Shown in pieces: positions 22,436 through 34,327 of a stretch of DNA of 64,000 nucleotides. The position numbers and the translations under genes are program-made. This stretch comes from Stictocephala bisonia (lineage: Eukaryota > Arthropoda > Insecta > Hemiptera > Membracidae): the NCBI GenBank assembly GCA_035578905.1, contig JAQJVL010000110.1, positions 1 to 64,000 on the forward strand. Direction: 5' to 3'. Within the stretch, counting starts at the first letter, position 1; each line of letters starts with the position of its first letter. Under the pieces are notes generated by a model. It ran no database searches. It saw only the letters and a list, made by a program, of their open reading frames with translations, and was not told where the DNA came from.

Positions 22436-25030
22436 AAGTGGTAGGTCCTGTAGGTAGAGGTAGTGGTATGTCCTGAAGTTAGAGGTAGTGGTAGGTCCTG
22501 TAGATAGAGGTAGTGGTAGGTCTTGTAGATATAGGTAGTGATAGGTCCTGTAGGTAGAGGTTGTGGTAGGTCCTGTAAGTAGGTAGTGGAAGGTCCTGTA
22601 GGTAGAGGTAGTGGTAGGTCCTGTAGGTAGAGGTAGTGGTACGTCCTGTAAGTAGAGGTAGTGGTAGGTCCTGTAGTAGGTAGAGGTAGTGGTACGTCCT
22701 GTAAGTACAGGTAGTGGTAGGTTCTGTAGGTAGAGGTAGTGGTAGATCCTGTAGGCAGAGGTAATGGTAGGTCCTGTAGGTAAAGGTAATTTTAGGTCCT
22801 GTAGGTAGAAGTAGTCCCTGTAGGTATAGGTAGTGGTACGTCTTGTAGGTAGAGGTAGTGGTAGGTCCTGTAGGTAGAGGTAATGGTAGGTCTTGTAGAT
22901 AGAGGTAGTGATAGGTCCTGTAGGTAGAGGTAGTGGTAGGTCCTGTAAGTAGAGGTAGTGGTAGGTTCTGTAGGTAGAGGTAGTAGTAGGTCCTGTAGGT
23001 AGAGTTAGTGGTAGGTCCTGTAGGTAGAGGTAGTGGTAGGTCCTGTAAGTAGAGGTAGTGGTTGGTCCTGTGGAGTAGAGGTAGTGGTACGTCCTGTAGG
23101 TAGAGTTAGTGGTAGGTCCTGTAGGTAGAGGTAGTGGTAGGTCCTGTAGGTAGAGGTAGTGGTACGTCCTGTAGGTAGAGGTAGTGGTAGGTCCTGTAAG
23201 TAGAGGTAGTGGTAGGTTCTGTAGGTAGAGGTAGTAGTAGGTCCTGTAGGTAGAGGTAGTGGTTGGTCCTGTGGAGTAGAGGTAGTGGTACGTCCTGTAA
23301 GTAGAGGTAGTAGTAGGTCCTGTAAGTAGAGGTAGTGGTAGGTTCTGTAGGTAGAGGTAGTAGTAGGTCCTGTAGGTAGAGGTAGTGGTTGGTCCTGTGG
23401 AGTAGAGGTAGTAGTAGGTCCTGTAAGTAGAGGTAGTGGTAGGTTCTGTAGGTAGAGGTAGTGGTAGGTCCTGTAGGTAGAGGTAGTGGTTGGTCCTGTG
23501 GAGTAGAGGTAGTGGTACGTCTTGTAAGTAGAGGTAGTAGTAGGTCCTGTAAGTAGAAGTAGTGGTAGGTCCTGTAGGTAGAGTTAGTGGTAGGTCCTGT
23601 AGGTAGGTAGTGGAAGGTCCTGTAGGTAGAGGTAGTGGTAGGTCCTGTAGGTAGAGGTAGTGGTACGTCCTGTAAGTAGAGGTACAGGTAGGTCCTGTAG
23701 GTAGAGGTAGTGGAAGGTCCTGTAGGTAGAGGTAGTGGTAGGTCCTGTAGTAGGTAGAGGTAGTGGTACGTCCTGTAAGTAGAGGTAGTGGTAGGTTCTG
23801 TAGGTAGAGGTAGTGGTAGGTCCTGTAGGTAGAGGTAGTGGTTGGTCCTGTAGGCAGAGGTAATGGTAGGTCCTGTAGGTAAAGGTAATGTTAGGTCCTG
23901 TAGGTAGTAGTGGTAGGTCCTGTAGGTAGAGGTAGTGGTACGTCTTGTAGGTAGAGGTAGTGGTAGGTCCTGTAGGTAGAGGTAATGGTAGATCTTGTAG
24001 ATAGAGGTAGTGATAGGTCCTGTAGGTAGAGGTAGTAGTAGGTCCTGTAGGTAGAGGTAGTGGTAGGTCCTGTACGTAGAGGTAGTGGTAGGTCATGTAG
24101 GTAGAGGTAGTGGTACGTCCTGTAGGTAAAGGTAGTGGTAGGTCCTGTAGGTAGAGGTAGTGGTTGGTCCTGTGGAGTAGAGGTAGTAATGGTAGGTCCT
24201 GTAGGTAAAGGTAGTGTTAGGTCCTGTAGGTAGAGGTAGTGGTAGGTCCTGTAAGTAGAGGTAGTGGTAGGTCCTGTAAGTAGAGGTAGTGGTAGGTCCT
24301 GTAGGTAGAGGTAGTGGTAGGTCCTGTAAGTAGAGGTAGTGGTAGGTCCTGTAATTAGAGGTAGTGGTAGGTCCTGTAGGTAGAGGTAGTGGTAGGTCCT
24401 GTAAGTAGAGGTAGTGGTAGGTCCTGTAAGTAGAGGTAGTGGTAGGTCCTGTAAGTAGAAGTAGTGGTAGGTCCTGTAGGTAGAGTTAGTGGTAGGTCCT
24501 GTAGGTAGAGGTAGTGGTAGGTCCTGTATGTAGAGGTAGTGGTAGGTCCTGTAGGTAGAGGTAGTGGTAGGTCTTGTAGATATAGGTAGTGATAGGTCCT
24601 GTAGGTAGAGGTTGTGGTAGGTCCTGTAGGTAGAGTTAGTGGTAGATCCTGTAGGTAGAGGTAGTAGTAGGTCCTGTAGGTAGAGGTAGTGGTAGGTTCT
24701 GTAGGTAGAGGTAGTGGTAGGTCCTGTAGGTAGAGGTAGTGGTTGGTCCTGTGGAGTAGAGGTAGTAATGGTAGGTCCTGTAGGTAAAGGTAGTGTTAGG
24801 TCCTGTAAGTAGAAGTAGTGGTAGATCCTGTAGGTAGAGTTAGTGGTAGGTCCTGTAGGTAGAGGTAGTGGTAGGTCCTGTAAGTAGAGGTAGTGGTAGG
24901 TCCTGTAAGTAGAGTTAGTGGTAGATCCTGTAGGTAGAGGTAGTGGTAGGTCCTGTAAGTAGAGGTAGTGGTAGGTCCTGTAGGTAGAGGAAATGGTAGA
25001 TCCTGGAGGTAGAGGTATTGGTAGGTCCTC
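22436..25030. repeat. 25 bp minisatellite, about 100 copies
   Basis: Unit GGTAGAGGTAGTGGTAG plus GTCCTGTA (25 bases), with variants such as TGGAGTAG, TAGTAGGTAG and short deletions, and repeated longer blocks that imply higher-order duplication. On the minus strand the unit has no stop in any frame, which creates the long frames 23584-24096 and 23891-25144 (LPLPLPTG / YHYLYLQD / TTTSTYRT cycling through three frames). Confidence 0.97.
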
Positions 25031-25900
25031 AGTTACCCTGAAGGTGAGGATACATCTACAACTGATCAGTAATGTTAAAAGGATGGTCATTATTGCTGAC
25101 AAATGCCTCTCAATAGCCTGTTTTTTGTTATCATATCCAATCATTCCAATATTTCTTTTTTATTACTCCAATTCCTTTGACATAGCCTATCTCTTTAATT
25201 ATAGTTTTCCCCTACATAATCTATTTCAGAATTGCTAAGTGATCATTAAAGGAACACAAATGTAAATTTTGTAGATTGTTTTACTCTGTTTACTATTTCT
25301 TGCGAAATCATGTCTTTCGTCAATATCAATGCAACATGAAACTTCAATATCAACATTGGTTTTGAAACCCTAGGTTTTCTGATTTTGCTAAAATTTATGA
25401 TAATAATGACACCATATACATTTTAATTATAATAAGATCTTATTGTTATCTAATTTTTCTGATGGAAAAATTAAATATAACCTATAAAACAGGTAAGCAT
25501 GGGATTTATATAAAATACATAATTTCCCAGCAAAAATTTGTACATCTTAACTCTTTTGCGGCGATCTTCCCATTTAGAGTTTTGGGTACATAATGTACCT
25601 TTATTAAGTAGCAATTTCAACAAAAATATTAGGCATTTTTTATGCACATTTCAAGTAAAAAGATATTCAAACTGAAAAATACAGTTATTGGTATAATACA
25701 ATATCATTCAGTATATCTAAGGCTATGCAGGATGCAATAAAAATCAGCCACAGAACTTGGCTGCCTAGCAGGACATATATAAAGCCATGAAACGAGCTCT
25801 AAAAGGCTGGCTCCACAAAAATGTTTGTCACTGGTAGTAGGGGAAAGATTGTCTGTTATACAACGGTATAATGGAGGAAGGAGCCGTAAACAGTGGCAAC
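25031..25900. other. unique AT-rich intronic DNA between two satellites
   Basis: No gene recognised. A minus frame at 25704-25934 partly overlaps the next satellite. The left end supplies the hydrophobic N-terminus of the long repeat frame (ATG at 25144). Confidence 0.4.
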
Positions 25901-25904
25901 GTGC

Positions 25905-28275
25905 GGCAAGCTTCCTCACACCGCAAACCCACACTGGCGGTGCCTGTGATTACGTGTGACGTAACTTAAATTACTTCCCTTACAACTCAAGCACTCACAC
26001 TGGTAACGTGCGACAAGCTTCCTCACACCGCAAAGCCACACTGGCGGTGCCTGTGATTACGTGTGACGTAACTTAAATTACTTCCCTTACAACTGAAGCA
26101 CTCACACTGGTAACGTACGGCAAGCTTCCTCAGACCGCAAACCAACACTGGCGGTGCCTGTGATTAGCTGTGACGTAACTTTACTAACTTCACTTACAAC
26201 TGAAGCACTCACACTGGTAACGTGCGGCAAGCTTCCTCAGACCGCAAACCCACACTGGCGGTGCCTGTGATTAGCTGTGACGTAACTTTACTAACTTCAC
26301 TTACAACTGAAGCACTCACACTGGTAACGTGCGGCAAGCTTCCTCAGACCGCAAACCCACACTGGCGGTGCCTGTGATTAGCTGTGACGTAACTTTACTA
26401 ACTTTCCTTACAACTGAAGCACTCACACTGGCAACGTGCGGCAAGCTTACTCACACCACAAACCCACACTGGTGGTTCCTGGGATTAGCTGTGACGTAAC
26501 TTTACTAACTTCCCTTACAACTGAAGCACTCACACTGGCAACGTGCGGCAAACTTACTCACACCACAAACCCACACTGGCGGTACCTGGGATTAGCAGTG
26601 ACGTAACTTTACTAACTTCACTTACAACTGAAGCACTCACACTGGCAACGTGCGGCAAGCATCCTCACACTGCCTTCACACACTGGAAGTGCCTGTGATT
26701 AGCTGTGACGTATCTTTACTAACTTTCCTTACAACTGAAGCACTCACACTGGCAAAGTGCGACAAGCATCCTCACACTGCCTTCCCACACTGGAACTGAC
26801 TGTGACTAGCTGTGACGTAACTTTACTTACTTTGTTTACAACTGAGAACTCACACTGGCAACGTGCAACAAGCTTCGTCACACCGCAAACCCACACTGGC
26901 GGTACCTGTGATTAGCTATGACTTAACTTTACTAACTTCCCTTACAAATGAAGCACTCACACATTCAACATGCGACAAGCTTCGTCACACCACAAACCAA
27001 CACCGATGGAGTGTAAAGTTGCCTGCGACGTAACTTTACTAACTTTCCTTACAACTGAAGCACTCACACAGTCAACATGCGACAAGCTTCGTCACACCGC
27101 AAACCAACACCGATGGAGTGTAAAGTTACCTGCGACGTAACTTTACTAACTTTCCTTACAACTGAAGCACTCACACTGGCAACATGCGACAAGCTTCGTC
27201 ACACCGCAAACCCATACTGGCGGTTCCTGGGATTAGCAGTGACGTAACTTTACTAACTTTCCTTACAATTGAAGCACTCACACTGGCAACATGAGACAAG
27301 CTTCGTCACACCGCAAACCCACACTGGCGGTGCCTGGAATTAGCTGTGTCGTAACTTTACTAACTTCGCTTACAACTGAAGCACTCACACTGGCAACATG
27401 CGACAAGCTTCGTCACACCACAAACCCACACTGGCGGTGCCTGGGATTAGCTGTGACGTAACTTTACTAACTTTCCTTACAATTGAAGCACTCACACTGG
27501 CAACATCAGACAAGCTTCGTCACACCGCAAACCCACACTGGCGGTGCCTGGGATTAGCTGTGACGTAACTTTACTAACTTCCCTTACAACTGAAGCACTC
27601 ACACTGGCAAAGTGCGACAAGCATCCTCACACTGCCTTCCCACACTGGAACTGACTGTGACTAGCTGTGACGTAACTTTACTTACTTTGTTTACAACTGA
27701 GAACTCACACTGGCAACGTGCAACAAGCTTCGTCACACCGCAAACCCACACTGGCGGTACCTGTGATTAGCTATGACTTAACTTTACTAACTTCCCTTAC
27801 AACTGAAGCACTCACACAGTCAACATGCGACAAGCTTCGTCACACCGCAAACCAACATCGATGGAGTGTAAAGTTACCTGCGACGTAACTTTACTAACTT
27901 CCCGTACAACTGAAGCACTCACACTGGCAACATGCGACAAACTTCGTCACACCGCAAACCCATACTGGCGGTTCCTGGGATTAGCAGTGACGTAACTTTA
28001 CTAACTTTCCTTACAACTGAAGCACTCACACTGGCAACATGCGACAAGCTTCGTCACACCGCAAACCCACACTGGCGGTGCCTGGGATTAGCTGTGACGT
28101 AACTTTACTAACTTCCCTTACAACTGAAGCACTCACACTGGCAACATGCGACAAGCTTCGTCACACCGCAAACCCACACTGGCGGTACCTGTGATTACGT
28201 GTGACGAAAGTTTACTAACTTTGCTTCCAACTGAAGCACTCACACTGGCACCGTGCGGCAAGCTTCCTCACACCG
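25905..28275. repeat. 107 bp satellite, about 22 copies, with higher-order structure
   Basis: Unit contains GAAGCACTCACACTGG, CAAGCTTCGTCACACCGCAA, CCACACTGGCGGTGCCTG and GTGACGTAACTTTACTAAC. Spacing is 107 (for example 26202 to 26309). Distinctive variants (AAGTGCGACAAGCATCC; CCGATGGAGTGTAAAG) recur about 855 bases apart (26753 to 27608; 26975 to 27830), which is 8 units, so an 8-mer was duplicated as a block. Confidence 0.95.
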
Positions 28276-29040
28276 CAAACCTACGTGGCTGAGGCAACAC
28301 GGAGTCTGTGATAACTGTGACGTCACATCTATGACTAACCTTGCTTGAGAGTTCCGACGATATCGTAACATAACGGCGTCCATAAATCTGGCAACCTAAA
28401 TCCCATTCTCCTGCTTCCAACGTCACTAAGGTTGCGGCGCCTAAATCAATGCTGGCCTGAAAACATTAGTTACACAAGGGACAATAGGGAACATGCCATC
28501 CATTAAACATTTTTTAATTTTCTTTTTAACTGCAGTAGTCATCGTCTACTTGACCGAATTACGACTATAAGTTTACCGTAAATGTGTTGATACTTATTAA
28601 AAACACGTACTTGTTCCTACTTCAGGTATCTAACCGTGTACACACCATTATTTAACAGTACAGTTCCTAATGGAAAAATAACTCACCTGTGTCTTTCTTA
28701 TCAGTATTTATCATCCGTATAGTTTACTTCCGTTCGTGATAACCTGAAAGGAAACACGTAGGCTCTCTGCAGTTCAATCACACACTACATCGAACAACAT
28801 GAAACATCAAATACTGAAGTATATTCCTAGAACAATCTAATGTAGTTTTAGATAATGTCTAGTGTTTCAACTGCGTTCACTTTGAATTTAATATAAAACG
28901 CATAAATCAGGCGTATGCCTGAAACTTTTAAGTAAAAAATGATTGAAACCATCTGGTGGATGTCATTATAGAAATAAAAAAATTATAGACAAGATCTGAG
29001 AGTTAATACTTAGGTATATTTGGAGTTATTAGCAATATAT
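28276..29040. other. unique intronic DNA beside the 107 bp satellite
   Basis: Mixed-composition sequence. It includes a perfect CRE palindrome TGACGTCA at about 28319-28326, just outside the satellite, whose units carry TGACGTAA. No exon seen. Confidence 0.4.
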
Positions 29041-29530
29041 GGTAAAGTGTCATCTTGAGTTGTACGTGCAACTACAATATAGGCCTAAGATGGAGTGTCA
29101 TCTCAGTTGAACGTTGGTTGGGGTTGAGTTGTACGTGCAATATAAGCTGGAGAGTCGTCCTGAGTTATACGTGTAACATAAAAACTCGTCTGGGGTTAAA
29201 AGCGTCATCCTGAGTTGTACGTCCAATATAGGTTGGAGTCTCAACCTGGATTCTTCGTACAATATAGTTTGAAGTCTCGACCTGAGTTGTACGTGCAATA
29301 CAGGTTGGAGTTTTAACCTGAGTTTTACGTGCAATATAGGATGGAGTTTCAATCTGAGTTTTACGAGCAATATAGGTTGAAGTTTCAATCTGAGTTGTAC
29401 GTGCAATATAAGTTGAAGTTTCAATCTGAGTTGTACGTGTAAAATAGGCTGGAATATCATCTCGAGTAGTACGTGCAATGCAGGCTGGAGCGTTATACAG
29501 TGTTGTTTGTGCAATACAAGTTGGAGGATT
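29041..29530. repeat. 36 bp minisatellite, about 13 diverged copies
   Basis: Unit CTGAGTTGTACGTGCAATA then AGGTTGGAGTTTCAA (about 36 bases). Because 36 is a multiple of three, two minus-strand frames stay open (29098-29514 and 29165-29557) with a 12-residue period (TTQIETSTYIAR). Not considered coding. Confidence 0.85.
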
Positions 29531-30300
29531 GTATTTGTGTTCTAGAATGGGTTGCAATGACGAGAAGTATGTAGGTGCTAAGTTAGTAGACCTATAGTTT
29601 AGAGTGTTCCAAGGAGTTTATCTGAAACTTAAGTAGGACTTTTTCTTGGAAGTCAACTTAAATATTTTAGCCAATACGAATTTGAAAACCCAAACAATTT
29701 CAACATTACATTAATTAGTTTAATACTTTTGTGCTATAATTAGACAAACAAATACATAAACCATATAAAATAAATTAGTTTTAAATGGGAATAATCAAAC
29801 ATACATAGGTAAATGTATATGAATATTTATGTAACTAGTTGCACGATCGATGTTAGTGTATTAGTATCGTACCATAGATAAAGCCTTCTTCATTTTATTT
29901 TTCATTACAATTACATGTAGAGTGTAATTCATGGAATATTACACAAATGTAATTCCATGGAACAGTTATTTCATGGAATATTCGACATTTTTGGAATTAA
30001 GTTTTAATTTGCTTTTAAATGTTTATTTCCAATCAGTGTTTTCTCAATGCCATACTAGTTAACTTGCTTTTATTCAGCAAAAATATAAACGGAATATTAA
30101 ATATATCTTAGCTAAAGAAATAAATAAAACAAATGACCTAACATAAAACCCGTTACAATATATTTATTGGCATGTCAATTATATTAAAATATAAATCCAA
30201 ATGTATATATAGGCCTAGGCCTACATGCTTATTGTTAAACACCAACAGTCATGCTCTATGGCCAGAGAGGAAAATGAGTCTATTCAAAATCTCACTTGAA
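29531..30300. other. AT-rich intronic DNA, nothing recognised
   Basis: Low-complexity AT sequence with AATTCCATGGAA-type short inverted words near 29930-29995. No coding potential. Confidence 0.4.
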
Positions 30301-30309
30301 TTCCTTGTC

Positions 30310-30585
30310 AATGTCCTGAAACAACGTTTTCTTGGCTTCTACAGGTCGTAAAATGCATTAATTCGTAAATGAACTAAGTAAATGCTGTGATTTTTAGTTG
30401 ATTTAATGTGAATTATTTATTGATTTAAATATATTTAAAATCACTGCATCCTACTTACGCAACTGCATACAATAGTGACTTATCGTAATAATAATTATAG
30501 ACCTACATTTCATAATGATTATCAACGTGACCAAATAATTAATTTTACAGCATCTAGAAGCTAAGAAAGCGTTGTTTCAGGAAAC
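30310..30585. mobile_element. ~270 bp foldback, possible MITE
   Basis: CCTGAAACAACGTTTTCTTG (about 30315) is mirrored by AAGAAAGCGTTGTTTCAGG (about 30563-30581), and the pairing continues inward for roughly 50 bases. The interior is AT-rich. Confidence 0.65.
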
Positions 30586-30656
30586 TAATAAAAATTTTTT
30601 CTTGAAGAAGTAACATTCAGAATTTTGTATAGACCTATATTTTATTTGGCCTATAT

Positions 30657-31925
30657 ACAAACACTCCTGTCAATTAGACTACGTATTAAAATATAAATGC
30701 GATTCATTAACGGGGTTTTTGAGTAATTAAAGTGTGACCTGCAGTGACTTTAATGTAAACGTAATTAATATTAATTTTGTTTATTCGCTGATGACACCTC
30801 TTACAGTCTCGCAAACTTGGATAGGAATCAACTTGAACAACTTGAGCAAAAAAAGTCAGCTTTTTTGTGCAATGTAGCTTACTGATTCAATCGCTTACCA
30901 GAAACAAACTCTGTGTGAATTCTAGAAAGTCAAAAATCTTACATTTCAAATTGAGGTCACAATTTGATGAATATAGTCTCTTACTCGGCGAAGATGTGGT
31001 TAGCACCAGTTTTGAGAAGAACTTCTTAGGCCTCATTATTGATTCTAATTTAACTTTTAGTAATCACACAGAAAAGGTCACCAGAAAGCTTTCTAGCTGC
31101 ATTTTTATGTTAAGAAGATTGGCCTCGTTTACAGACAAAAATATCCTCTTATTGGCATATTATGGTTGTTTTTCCCCACATCAGTTATGCGTTGCCAATT
31201 TTGAAAGTTCCAAGACGAAGGCTATTTTCATTCTCCAAAACAGAGCCATAAGAATCATATTTGGCTTGAAAAATTCCGAATCCTGTCGGGGTGTATTCAG
31301 AGAACACAACATTTTAACATTCCCATCTCTGTTCATTCTCGAATCCCTGATGTTTGTTAAAAAAATCCACATATTTAAAAAAAAAAACTAATCCGAGATT
31401 TACCTTTAGGAACAGTAACTCCCTTTCTCTTCCCAAACACAAAACCTCTTTTTTCCAAAAACAAATGTTGTATTCATCCACATTAGTGTATTAGTTGCCA
31501 CATTAGTTGCCAGTAAATATAAAAAGTATTGATTGCTTGAATAAGTTTAAGAGAGCTGTAAAGAGTCTTCTTTTGACAAAGGAATATTATAGTGTAAACT
31601 GTTTTCTTCTAGATAAATTTAATTAACTCTAGTTTTAAATGTAAATTCAATGTGACGATTGTCAATGCATGTTCATGTTTTAATACTTAGTCTATTTGCA
31701 GTGAAATCTAGTCAAAGTTCCGATACTTTTTTGTTTCAACTAGGATAACAATTATTAACCCTTATTATAAAATTGATTGATATTTCGTTACGTTAAATTA
31801 AACGAGGAAAGCAACGTGTGATTGGATTGTTCATAGGCATATTAGTTTCGTAGTAAACTTCCTTTAAATACGGGGAGGCTTTATAGGCCTACATAATTTC
31901 TGCGCCGACAGTAATGAAGGTTGTG
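30657..31925. repeat. dispersed repeat (family B) split by a LINE
   Basis: Left part 30657-30770 (GTATTAAAATATAAATGCGA, AAAGTGTGACC) and right part 31700-31925 (CGATACTTTTTTGTTTCAAC, AACGAGGAAAGCAA, ATAATTTCTGCGCCGA) match, in order, the uninterrupted copy at 40136-40450. Confidence 0.7.
30770..31697 (+). mobile_element. LINE fragment (C-terminal half of RT), inserted in family B repeat
   Basis: Starts just before FADDTSYSLANLD (about 30784), the catalytic box, then frame 30867-31391 with SRKSKILHFKLRS, FLGLIIDSNLTFSNHTEKV, and ILQNRAIRIIFGLKNSESC, the thumb and C-terminal region of CR1/Jockey-type elements. A further frame near 31530-31620 gives LNKFKRAVKSLLLTKEYYSV. GCAGTGA occurs on both sides (about 30741 and 31700), a possible target duplication. 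Stops and frameshifts mark it as dead. Confidence 0.8.
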
Positions 31926-32877
31926 TTTTTTAGGTAAGCCAAAGATATTATTTATACACTGTTTCCTCATAACAACCGATCAAAGTAAATTAATGAAATG
32001 TCGTTAAATTATCGCCACACTAAAGTATTTACAAATAATTACTTTTCAATTTGCAATTAGCCTATATCAATTAGACTAAAGTGAAAACTAAGTTATCAAC
32101 GTTCTATGAATTTGTAGAAGAAAAAAAAGCCTATTAGTGAATCCAATCATAAAACTAGTAACTTAATTAAGCCCTTGATAATAAGGCATTAATTTTATAT
32201 AATGCTAGCTGTTGATCTAATTACTCAAACGAACTGATCGAACATCACTAATAAATACCGAATAGTTCAGAACTATAGGGAGACTAAAATATACTGACAA
32301 CAACTAAATAAAATTCCTAACTAAACAATCGATGTTTACATCAATTTCCTGAACTTATTTATAGTCTATCATGGTTTGTTCCAGACTTAAGGCCTAATAC
32401 TGTACAAGCTATAATCAGCGGTCATAGGGCATAGCTCATGTGGCTGAGATACCATTGTTTGCCATAGCAAACTTTAAAAAAATATTAGTTAAGTGTGTTA
32501 TAGAAATAATACGTTAGACTAGACCTACGTACATTGAATGGTTATTTAAAAATAAAACCCAATATTCCCTAGTCCTATAAATTAGGACTATAAAGTAATC
32601 AGGCGTGATGTACAAATATTAATCGTTTAACTAAACGAGAAAGAAGTAGCCTATAATAGAATATTATTAGACCTATCAGTTTTAAAACCAAAAGACTTGT
32701 ATATAATGAATAGTTTAATTCACCAAAATTTGAACACTGTTAACTAAATTAGGCGTTTGTGTAATAGCTTAGGTTTATGTTGGTGTAGGCCTAATGGTAA
32801 ATCATATATGATTTTACGGAGTAAAAATGGTAATATGATTTTGTAAATGGAACTAGACATTCCTTAATAGAGGATTC
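31926..32877. other. AT-rich intronic DNA, nothing recognised
   Basis: Scattered AGGCCTA palindromes; no frame or repeat structure recognised. Confidence 0.4.
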
Positions 32878-33174
32878 GGATCTTTTCCGTTAATTCACTA
32901 CCACTTGATAAATATTATATTGCTCGAAAAACTGTCCCCCAATCAGTTTTACGTCCACTGTCGTATTCCTTATCCGCTAGGAATCCGATATCACTGGCCT
33001 TATCTTATCAATTCCCAAGAACTTACACACGGAGAGTGCATTCGGCGTTAAGTCAATCATTGGATCTACCAGTTCGTGATCAACTTTAGTAGCCATCTAA
33101 CCTAACCTGACTTAACCTAACCTAACCGTAATTGCGATAAAAAAGTGGTGGTAGTGAATTAACGGAAAAGGTCC
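32878..33174. mobile_element. inverted-repeat element family C, copy 1 (297 bp)
   Basis: Ends GGATCTTTTCCGTTAATTC and GAATTAACGGAAAAGGTCC are inverted repeats of about 27 bases. Flanks GAGGATTC and AAGGATAC agree at 6 of 8 positions, compatible with an 8 bp target duplication. The interior has CTAACCTGACTTAACCTAAC, a telomere-like run. Same family as 35014, 43373 and 53046. Confidence 0.85.
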
Positions 33175-33424
33175 AAGGATACATATAAAATAATCAATAG
33201 CTTTAAAGGCACAACAAATGTTAATAAACAAAACCTGACATTTACAAAGTAGACAATTATTGGGATATAAAATTTAAACAATTCCCTGTAAAATGAAAGC
33301 GTAGGCTAGCGTCTTAGATCTAACAAATATTTTTAAATATGTCTATGTATTATAGAAGTACGGAAAACTTACCATTATAAAAACAAATAATGTGCTTTCA
33401 AAGCCATGGTAAATGCAGAACTAC

Positions 33425-33720
33425 AAAAACTAAAAGTGAGTGACTAAAAGCAGGAGCGAGGAGCTCAGGATGCCGAGACGGGCGGGGAGACGGCGCGAAC
33501 TGTTTGTAATTAACTTAGCTCGGCTCGCAGGAATAGGTCGGCTTGATTGTCCTAATTGGGTAGCCTATCAAAATACAGGCCCTAATCATTCGGCCCCTGA
33601 AACCCGTTGACCGCCCAAGGAGTATGGTTCGTCTTGTAGGTGTCGGTGACGGCGGTGGAAAGTGCTGTGTTTTGGTATAAAAGTGAGGTGTAGCGCTGCA
33701 GTTATAGTCTATTGAAACGC
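33425..33720. promoter_or_regulatory. GC-rich unique island in otp intron 1 near exon 1
   Basis: CpG-rich (GACGGGCGGGGAGACGGCGCG near 33477) with homeodomain-type words GTAATTAAC and TAATTGGG. On the plus strand TATAAAAG (33676-33683) is followed at 33698 by GCAGTT, a weak initiator, so an antisense or divergent promoter is possible. Function is inferred from composition only. Confidence 0.3.
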
Positions 33721-34320
33721 TTCATTTTAGGTAGTGACCTAATTATATATTGTGGAAAATACCTTATCCATTTTCTGTTTTGATAAAGCAAACTAAAGTT
33801 GTTGTTAGTTTTATTCGCTTGCTTTTAGTTTGACTCTTGCAGATAATAGCCTATCCCTAAAATCTAAATTTGTTATATTAAATCTTCACAAAGCTGTTTT
33901 TAAAGTGTTAGTAAGCATAGGTGTTAGGGCTACGGTGTAGACTAGCCATAATTAGATGTAGGCCTACATATGTGTGATAATTATTACGTCTATTATGATC
34001 CCGATTTTGCTTGGGACCCTATTTTAAATAGGGCTCCATACGCTTATTAATTTTAAGTTATACTATCGATAAGAAAAACATAAAGTTTACACTGGCTTCT
34101 TTTAACTCTTTACATTATGTCCTGCTATTTATTTATTGGATCAACGGAATGCTAAATTACTAGGTAACTATTGTTATTATGAATGCTTTTAGTACCAAAC
34201 GTTGTATTACATATCTCAACCTTTTTTCAACATAACTCAACGTTTTCAGTTGTAAAAAGCAAAGTACAAGAGCTATAAGGATTATTTTAGCACAGCTATT
34301 TTATCACAGCATTGTCCATC
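33721..34320. other. otp: AT-rich 5' end of otp intron 1
   Basis: No exon or repeat recognised. Confidence 0.4.
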
Positions 34321-34327
34321 GACTTAC

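Larger units (their letters stand above)
16352..34327 (-). other. otp: otp intron 1 (about 18 kb), repeat-loaded
   Basis: Bounded on the minus strand by GTAAGTC at 34327 and tttgcag at 16352. It has no recognisable coding exon. Roughly a third of it is tandem repeat (32 bp at 20155-21030, 25 bp at 22436-25030, 107 bp at 25905-28275, 36 bp at 29041-29530). The rest includes a SINE-like copy, two small foldbacks, a nested LINE fragment, one copy of the inverted-repeat element family and a GC-rich island at 33425-33720 close to exon 1. Confidence 0.8.

Noticed and set aside
23584..24096. 170-codon minus-strand frame rich in Pro/Thr/Tyr
   Set aside because: It lies wholly inside the 25 bp minisatellite, whose unit has no stop in any minus frame; the overlapping 417-codon frame shows the same peptide cycle.
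20155..25030. CRISPR-like array
   Set aside because: Repeats are directly adjacent without unique spacers, in a spliced eukaryotic locus; these are satellites.
29098..29557. Two overlapping minus frames with a 12-residue period
   Set aside because: Created by a 36 bp minisatellite; two frames are open at once and neither has a recognised domain.
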